Below are positions 22,966 to 28,709 of a stretch of DNA of 28,709 nt, piece by piece (position 1 is the first letter of the stretch; the number at the start of each line of letters is the position of its first letter). The DNA is taken from positions 1 to 28,709 of the forward strand of contig JAFREE010000233.1 of NCBI GenBank assembly GCA_019400425.1, written 5' to 3'. The translations under genes and the position numbers were made by a program. The notes beneath the pieces are model-generated. The model made no database searches. It had not been told where the DNA came from and saw only the letters and a list, made by a program, of their open reading frames with translations. The DNA is from Hymenochaete sp. R1. Taxonomy: Eukaryota > Basidiomycota > Agaricomycetes > Hymenochaetales > Hymenochaetaceae.

Positions 22966-24744
22966 TTAATTGGAATGCAAACCATCCATCCTGAACTTGA
23001 ACTTGACCGCCTCATCAGCAGGTTTTGCCCTAAACTTCGACACAGACTCAGGCTGGATACCGAGTGATTTCGCAATGCGCGCTGCAAACGTCTCGTCTAC
23101 TGCCGCGAATACAGATACTGTAAAAACAGATAGGGTCAAGTTAGCCGCTGGAAATTGGCGTATGAAAAGGAGGGGAGTAGAGGAATAGGGGTGCGTACGT
23201 TGACGTTCAACGATTGCCCTAGTCTTGACATTTCTCATGTGGTTTGCCAGGTTTGAAACGAGGTGTTCGCGCTGTGTTTCATCTAACACCTTGTTCCAAA
23301 GGACTCGAGGTTGCTCAAAGTCCACTTAACCGGGAACATCGTTATCAACTAACAACAAAAAATGATGCCACAGTCATCACGCACATTCAGTGACTTCGCT
23401 CAAGTCCGCTTGCGCGTGTCCCAAGAACACCTCATGCTTCTCCTCCACACCCGTTTTCCCATTCTGACCTATATACGACAGCGGAGCGACGCTGCTCTTA
23501 TACGCTTGCCTCGCTCCCTGATTCGAAAGCGTCGCCTTCCCATCCCTCTGGAAGTTTGCAACAGGAGCCCTCGGACGATTCACCTCCAATTGCATGAAAT
23601 TCACTCCAAGTCTATACCTCGCCGCATCAGAGTATGCGAACAACCTGGACTGCAGAACCGGGTCGGCAGATGCTTCCATCCCAGGAACGGTGTGGCTCGG
23701 GCTGAATGCGCTCTGCTCCACCTCCGCAAAGTAGTTCTCGACGTTCTTGTTTAGGGTGATCGTGCCGAGGGGACGGAGTGGGAACTCGGAGTGAGGCCAG
23801 ACTTTAGTCAAGTCGAGGATGTTGTAGCGCCAGGCTTCTGCTTGTGTGGGCGTCATCGATTGCACGTACACGGACCACTGTGGAAACTCCCCGCGTTCGA
23901 TGGACTCAAACAGCTTCTGCTTGGAGTAGTCCGGGTTTGTCGCTACCAACTCATTCGCTTTGTCCGCTGTCAGACACGCAACACCTTTATCCGGCTTGAG
24001 GTGTACCTGCACATATGTGACATCACCCTGCGCATTAATCCATTTCAACGCATGTCCCGAGTACCCATTGATCCTGTCAAAACCATCAGGCGTCCCACGG
24101 TCTGTGAACACTACCATAATCTGATGTACACTTTCCGGGCTCTGACTGAGAAAATCCCAAAACGCGTCTGCGTCCTTTAGATGCGTCTGCGGATCACGTT
24201 TCTGGGAGTGTTGCAATGGAGGGAACTTGGAAGGATCGCGGATATTGAATACAGGACTATTAAGGAAGACCCAGTCAAGGTCGCCTTCCTCGGTCTTGAG
24301 TTTGATGGCGAATCCCCGTGCATCACGAACCGTGTCGGCTGACCCACTCTCACCTGCAATAGTGGAGAAGCGGACAGTAAGAGGAGTCTGAGCGCCGACA
24401 GGAGATGAAGCAAGGAAGGCAGCAGAGGTAAGGTCGGGAGCAGGATGCGTGAGGGTGAAGACACCGTGAGCACCGGCACCGTTAGCATGTACGACGCGCT
24501 CGGGGATGCGTTCGCGGTTGAAGTGGGACATGAGATCTATGTGGTGAAAGTCTAAAAAGGTAGGCGAAATGTGTGGTCGTTGATGACAGAAGAATACCCT
24601 TATGGACGGTTCCGACTTACCTTGAAGGAGCAGAGGGCCAAACTTTCCGATGCGTTCCGCGGCATAGGGTTCAGCAACAGGTGCGCCATTTGATGTAGTA
24701 TATGTTGTACTCCCTGCGCTACTGAACACTTGTTGACTCGCCAT
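22966..24744 (-). CDS. CAT: Heme catalase, small-subunit type
   Basis: Four exons on the minus strand: 24744-24621, 24551-23385, 23324-23199, 23117-22966, giving 522 residues, typical of small-subunit catalases. The enzyme converts hydrogen peroxide to water and oxygen. The distal-side motif RERIPERVVHANGAGAHG carries catalytic His63. RFSTIAGESGSADTVRDARG follows, and Asn139 in FLNSPVFNIRDP matches the second catalytic residue. The proximal heme-ligand Tyr is in RLFAYSDAARYRLG. Introns join LLLQ|DFHHIDLMSHF, EVTE|LDFEQPRVLW and VERQ|LSVFAAVDE in phase. The final residues LHSN do not form a PTS1, so peroxisomal import by PEX5 is not evident and the protein may be cytosolic. No signal peptide or large-subunit C-terminal flavodoxin-like domain is present. 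Confidence 0.96.
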
Positions 24745-25340
24745 TCTGTTTACTCTTGCAGGAGGCGAAAGGGTACTTTGACGAGGAACACCAAGAACTT
24801 CATGACGTCCCTTTTAATGTTAAATCGAGGAAAATACCAGTCCCACAATACCCGACTCTGACCGAGCTTGAAACGACTGGGTATAATAGAAACATATCTT
24901 TCGCAGCATGCCAAGTCCCTTTCCTTTCAAGCATATCTTACACACGAGAACGTTTCGCACGCGCAACCCGCTCTAACTACCTCCTAATTCTAGAACTAAT
25001 TAATCAATGAATAAGAAGTTCAAAATGATTGGACCCAAAGAGTTATAGAAGCGTCAAGTTGGCCTGGTTCGGACTCGTCGGTCGGCAACAGATGGGCAGA
25101 AGAAAGAGAAGATGTGGTAAAGAAGGAAGAATACGGAGTTACGATTGTCCGTCTCATCGCGAACATCGTTTTCAACAATTGGAGTTCGTTTAAGACAAAA
25201 ATACATTATATTATCAAGAAGGATGAGAATATCAGCAGAATGGTTGTGCAATAGTCAGACTGACAAGGCGAGGAGTTAAGGTATGCGGATTGTGGGTCCA
25301 CATATTCATTCTGTAGCCTGTAGGTGTCGCACCCCAGCGC
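24745..25340. other. Catalase upstream region
   Basis: The region contains the catalase promoter, then sequence of uncertain nature as base composition drifts towards AT. A plus-strand opening at 24756-25010 has no recognisable domain and overlaps the expected promoter. No gene is called. Confidence 0.45.
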
Positions 25341-26101
25341 GTCGGATCTGGTCCGACATTTTGACGCATAGATAAATAATTGAGTATGTAATGGGTTTCA
25401 TATCTAGTAAGTGTATAGCAATCCTCTTTACAGTGTCGCAGAGGGGTGTCAGGAGAGTCGGACCTGATCCGATGTTTTTCGCAACTAATTGAACATGGCA
25501 TGGTCACACAATAAGTACTTAAAAAAATGGTACCTATAACCTATTTCTTATTTGTCCCCAAAAATAAAATGAAAAGCCATCAATACAATCACATGTAAAT
25601 CTATAACCATTAAATAATAAGCCACATTCTGTTTTCCTTTGAATGCAGAGTAGTACCTCCAAATAAGCTATCTCTAAATATTCTGGATTTCTAATAAGCT
25701 GATTAACCTGCTTCTCTAGTGTTATTTGCAGAGAAAACTAGAACTGTCCCCTGTAGCATTAACAGGTTAGAAGTGGCTTAGCATCTCATTCCAACATTAG
25801 TGACTTTGGGACAATCAACTTTCCTTCTAAAGGTACTGTGCATAGGTGTCGGACCTTGTCCCACTGTGCAGAAAAGGGGAATTAACCACCAAAAAAATGT
25901 ATTTCCTTTTTTGGACTATAACAAAAAGAGTCAGATGTAGTCTAACTATGGCAGATAGGGTCTATTAGTGACTGTGACTATATGCTGTGGTACATATGAT
26001 AGAGGTCTAAGAGGATTGGACCTGGTCTGACTACATGTACACATATAGGCAAGTCATATGACTTGGCAGGTGCCCTGCAGTGGTGTCAGACTAGGTCCAA
26101 C
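25341..26101. repeat. Dispersed family of a decaying 17-bp palindrome
   Basis: Six related 17-mers occur at 25341-25357, 25457-25473, 25848-25864, 25930-25946, 26015-26031 and 26085-26101. They fit an ancestral palindrome with 8-bp arms and a single central base, GTCGGACC-W-GGTCCGAC. The first copy differs from it at one position; the copy at 25930 is the most decayed and least certain. Several copies are preceded by GGTGTC. In the copies at 26015 and 26085 the CG positions have become TG or CA. Function is unknown: this could be a protein-binding site or a fragment of a larger mobile repeat. Confidence 0.65.
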
Positions 26102-26508
26102 ATAAACCTGACTTAAGATTCACATAGATTTTCTCCTGAGTCTTTCCATTACCATCTAAATGATGAGCAATAAACATGTTTGATAACATAAAAAAATCAA
26201 TTTTATAAAATTGGTATTTCAAATAATATGTAATCCCCTCTCCTATGCCATCAGACCCATTCCAACAAATATGCTCAATTTTTATCTTTGATCTGAATCA
26301 CTCTGTCTATGATATGGGAACCCTTATTTATTCCAATATTGAGGCATTTCACATTAGTACATAGACCTTTGGATATTATACTCTTTGCGCCTACACTTTT
26401 TTGCAAGTTCCTAGTGTTATGGTTCAACACCATTCATGTACTTAGTCAAGCACCCTGCTTACTTCTTTTCTTTTCTTTATTATCTTCTTCTTTGTATTTC
26501 CATGACAT

Positions 26509-26877
26509 TCTGTGCACATGATTGCATGTGATCTGTGCACAGCGTTTGGTCAGTGCCTTACTAAGGCACCTTCCTTATTTGTCTGTTTCTTCTCATGTAC
26601 TTGTACACAGCCTCGTAGATGAGTGGCCTATATAAGGGCTCCACCTTGTAGCTCTTGTACCTTAGATTTGACCTTCTGTCTCTTTCAGTCAATACATCTT
26701 GTCTCTTGTCTCCTGTCTTATAAGACTATCCCTGGGTGGGATATCTTACTCAAGCTCTGTCTGTTAGTCACTTAGAGTCGGAGCTTGGGTGCTAACCTCT
26801 AGAACCTCAGGATGCTGTCACATGACCCTAATTAGTCAGACTCCTAATCAACATCTTGATTGGACTCTAACAAAAAG
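26509..26877 (+). mobile_element. LTR-like segment with a TATA box, possible solo LTR fragment
   Basis: TATATAAG at 26629-26636 is followed by a short pyrimidine-rich leader and AATACA near 26691, in the order promoter then early poly(A) signal that is typical of an LTR. The segment can be read to a CA terminus at CTCTAACA (26872). A directly repeated TCTGTGCACA (26509-26518 and 26532-26541) lies at its left. No matching TG start, target duplication, primer-binding site or element-coding sequence was found, so the element class and left end are unknown. Confidence 0.35.
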
Positions 26878-26879
26878 TG

Positions 26880-27397
26880 CAAGACAGTTGCAAAGCTCTG
26901 TTATGTTTTTTGTTTCTGAAAAATTGTGATAGAAAAATCTACTTCTGAGATCCAGGTCTTTGTCAAATTCCTCCATTAGGAATCTAGTAAAAGGTCACTG
27001 AACTGCCAGAGTAAGATCCAAAGATCCCTTAATGATCTCTTTTGAGTAATGTTTTTGACAAGTGTAAGATGCTAAGTAAAGTGGTATCCATTCCGAAGTG
27101 CACAAACTTTTTATCCTATCCAATGCTTCTGTAAACATACTGTATGCTTTGATTTTAACATCCACTAATAGTAGTTCCACAATTCTGAAGGACTTATCCT
27201 TGATGAGTCCAGGAAGGAGGAGATACGAAGTGTGATATGTCCTGACTACATTGATAACCAAACTTGGAATGACATGTATAGAAAAGTGTATTGTCTAAAT
27301 AAACAAAGTGAGAAAAATATTGAAAGTGGTTTGACATTATAGAGAGGGAATTGACTTTCTTATCTACTTCAATAAGAATTGTCAAGTGAAGATTCTT
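26880..27397 (-). pseudogene. Broken, inverted copy of the right-edge gene
   Basis: Read on the minus strand, KNLHLTILIEVDKK (27397-27356), a 61-bp GT-AG intron (27355-27295), then TIHFSIHVIPSLVINVV... match the right-edge gene around KNLHIKLPIEIDDK | IIEYPVHAIPS. The intron sits at the same place. In a 69-residue stretch beginning LLPGLIKDKSFRI I count 29 identities to MLPALIEGRYFKI. The frame is broken by TGA at 26995-26997. Beyond it the match continues (MEEFDKDLDL ... FFYHNFSETKNIT against TAEFNKDKDL ... FFAHNFVGTKNMN). Homology stops close to 26880, next to the LTR-like terminus. Upstream of KNLH a TAA also interrupts the frame. This is therefore a truncated pseudogene. Confidence 0.82.
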
Positions 27398-27799
27398 AGG
27401 TATTAATTTAGCTTAGTAATTAAGCTCAGATAAGCTTTGTACCAATGTTCTATAACAAAAAGGTGGTGACTTTCTCCAAGCTTTTTTCCAAGATGATCAC
27501 TACTTTTAAGCTCAACAACTGGTTTGGCTAGTTCAAGGATTGTGACCACTAATACTTTTGTTGAACACCATGTTCAAAGAGAGGACATTGATCCTCTAGC
27601 CATTGGTCAGATAGTAGTTCTGACAGGCTTGGACAAAGACATAGAATAAACTTATTTTTTGGATCTTTCCACTGTCAAGGCAACTTTATTAGATCATACT
27701 ACTCATAAACTTCTCCTTCGTTATAATATTGATTCTCTTGTAGGATTCAATAGGACTTTGCCGTACTCTTTCAGTCTCTCTTTGTACTACAAACCTCAC

Positions 27800-28709
27800 A
27801 TGGACAAGCCGTTGCAGAAGAATCTGCATATTAAACTTCCTATTGAGATTGACGATAAGGTCAGTGTCCCCTCCACCAGCATCGAACCAGTTCCGACGTT
27901 TTGATATCTCTTCCTTAGATTATTGAATACCCGGTTCACGCCATCCCGAGTATGGCAATTGGCACCGTTGCTCTTTGCCACATGCTTTATGTTATGCTTC
28001 CAGCCCTCATAGAAGGCAGGTATTTCAAAATTGCTGAGCGAGTCTCTTACGGAGTAAAAGTCAAAGTGTACAAGGCAATCATGGAGGCTTTGAAGGGAAC
28101 AGGGAGCTTGCGCACATCCGAATGGATGCCATTTTACGACGCAGCGGTGACTCGTCAGAAACGGCGACTAGGAGGAATTGTCAGGGGGGCAATGGATGTC
28201 TCCAGACCGCTTCTGTGCTCATTTGCTGTGTTGCTGACAGCAGAGTTCAACAAAGACAAGGATCTTGTTGGAGGATTCTTTGCTCATAATTTTGTTGGGA
28301 CGAAAAACATGAATATACAACTCGAACTCCCGTGTTTGTTGGAAGATGCTTCACTTCAAATCAGCCACGCTATCCTGGACATCGATTATAGTCTCGTCTG
28401 CATGCCGGGAGAAACTTGGGTCGCGGACATTGCGTTCATTATCACAGGCAGAGATCACGTTCTCGTTCCAAAGAGATTGAAACATGCAGAATTGCTGTCA
28501 TTGATGCTCGAGCAGGAATCGTTGTCTATACTCACACGGTCCTCGTTTAAAGAAGATAGCATTGGGTTCTTGCAGGATTGCGCAGGCTTCCGGGTGGAGT
28601 TGAAGGATGGCGACTCCCCAGGAGATATTGTTAAGAGTATACAGGTGTATTCTAAGGAAAAGGATCCTAGTTACATTTGCGACAGTTTTAATACGACTGG
28701 TAAAGGCGC
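27800..28709 (+). CDS. Uncharacterised protein, 3' end beyond the window
   Basis: Two exons are visible: 27800-27859 and 27919 to the window edge, joined by a 59-bp phase-0 intron (GTCAGT...TTAG). 283 codons plus a partial one stay open with no stop. ATG 27800 is the first in-frame ATG, but the frame is open upstream back to TAA 27647-27649, and protein-like sequence lies before that too, so the true 5' end is unresolved. The segment HAIPSMAIGTVALCHMLYVM could be one membrane or buried helix. The rest looks globular, with TSEWMPFYDAAVTRQKRR, FVGTKNMNIQLELPCLLED and GETWVADIAFIITGRDH as good search probes. I do not recognise the family and propose no function. Survival of the frame across the edge and conservation with the broken copy argue that it is real. 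Base composition shifts from AT-rich to mixed within its first exon. Confidence 0.75.

Larger units (their letters stand above)
25482..27718. other. AT-rich, CpG-depleted block
   Basis: By hand count this 2.2-kb stretch has only seven CpG dinucleotides (near 25850, 26388, 26543, 26614, 26779, 27094 and 27226). CpG is frequent in all flanking gene-containing DNA, including the gene sequence right of 27840. The pattern fits past cytosine methylation with deamination, or a RIP-like process on repeats. The block contains most of the palindrome copies, an LTR-like segment and a broken gene copy. Only short, domain-less plus-strand openings are present. Confidence 0.75.

Noticed and set aside
23362..24180. 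Two plus-strand ORFs (130 and 129 codons) opposite catalase
   Set aside because: Antisense shadows of the strongly conserved catalase exon 2.
24756..25010. 84-codon ORF divergent from catalase
   Set aside because: Its first codon is not ATG, it lies in the expected catalase promoter, and no domain or splice partner is visible.
25950..25966. Possible seventh palindrome copy (GGCAGATAGGGTCTATT)
   Set aside because: Too many mismatches to the inferred palindrome in AT-rich DNA; not counted.
25341..26101. CRISPR-like array
   Set aside because: Spacing of the repeats is irregular (about 54 to 375 bp), copies are divergent, and the context is a fungal nuclear genome.

Overview
The window reads as nuclear DNA of a filamentous basidiomycete, most likely an Agaricomycete. 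The support is: genes split by many 46-81 bp GT-AG introns, a Ty1/copia retrotransposon end, a NACHT-WD40 STAND receptor, an agaricomycete-style F-box protein, and conserved eukaryotic housekeeping genes (PEX7, RVB1/pontin, a DNAJC3/P58IPK-type ER co-chaperone, a heme catalase). No species can be named from sequence alone. I rebuilt exon models by hand from splice sites, reading phase and family conservation. Every multi-exon model below keeps frame, but none has transcript support.

Layout, left to right. 1-689 is the 3' end of a copia element (RNase H, polypurine tract, probable 3' LTR). 690-2611 has no gene I can support. 2612-7738 is a seven-exon NACHT-WD40 gene, with two in-frame TGA codons in its last WD blade and tail. 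7739-9942 is non-coding and ends in the pyrimidine-rich leader of a two-finger C2H2 gene (9943-14265). An intronless F-box gene (14798-16297, minus) lies tail-to-tail with it and head-to-head with PEX7 (16651-17874, plus). RVB1 follows (18415-20195, plus), tail-to-tail with the DNAJC3-type gene (20431-22246, minus). The catalase gene (22966-24744, minus) lies upstream of that.

From about 25.3 kb the character changes. 25482-27718 is AT-rich and almost free of CpG (7 CpG by hand count in about 2.2 kb). At its left border and inside it lies a decaying family of a 17-bp palindrome of the form GTCGGACC-W-GGTCCGAC. It also holds an LTR-like promoter segment and a broken, inverted copy of the gene that runs off the right edge (27800-28709+, plus). 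The broken and open copies lie head-to-head and share an intron at the same codon boundary. I do not recognise this protein family.

The genes do not form one pathway. PEX7 (peroxisomal PTS2 import) and catalase are functionally adjacent, but about 5 kb and two unrelated genes separate them, and the catalase shows no PTS1 end. The most unusual material is the broken NLR-type receptor on the left and the CpG-depleted block with its palindrome family and inverted gene copy on the right.
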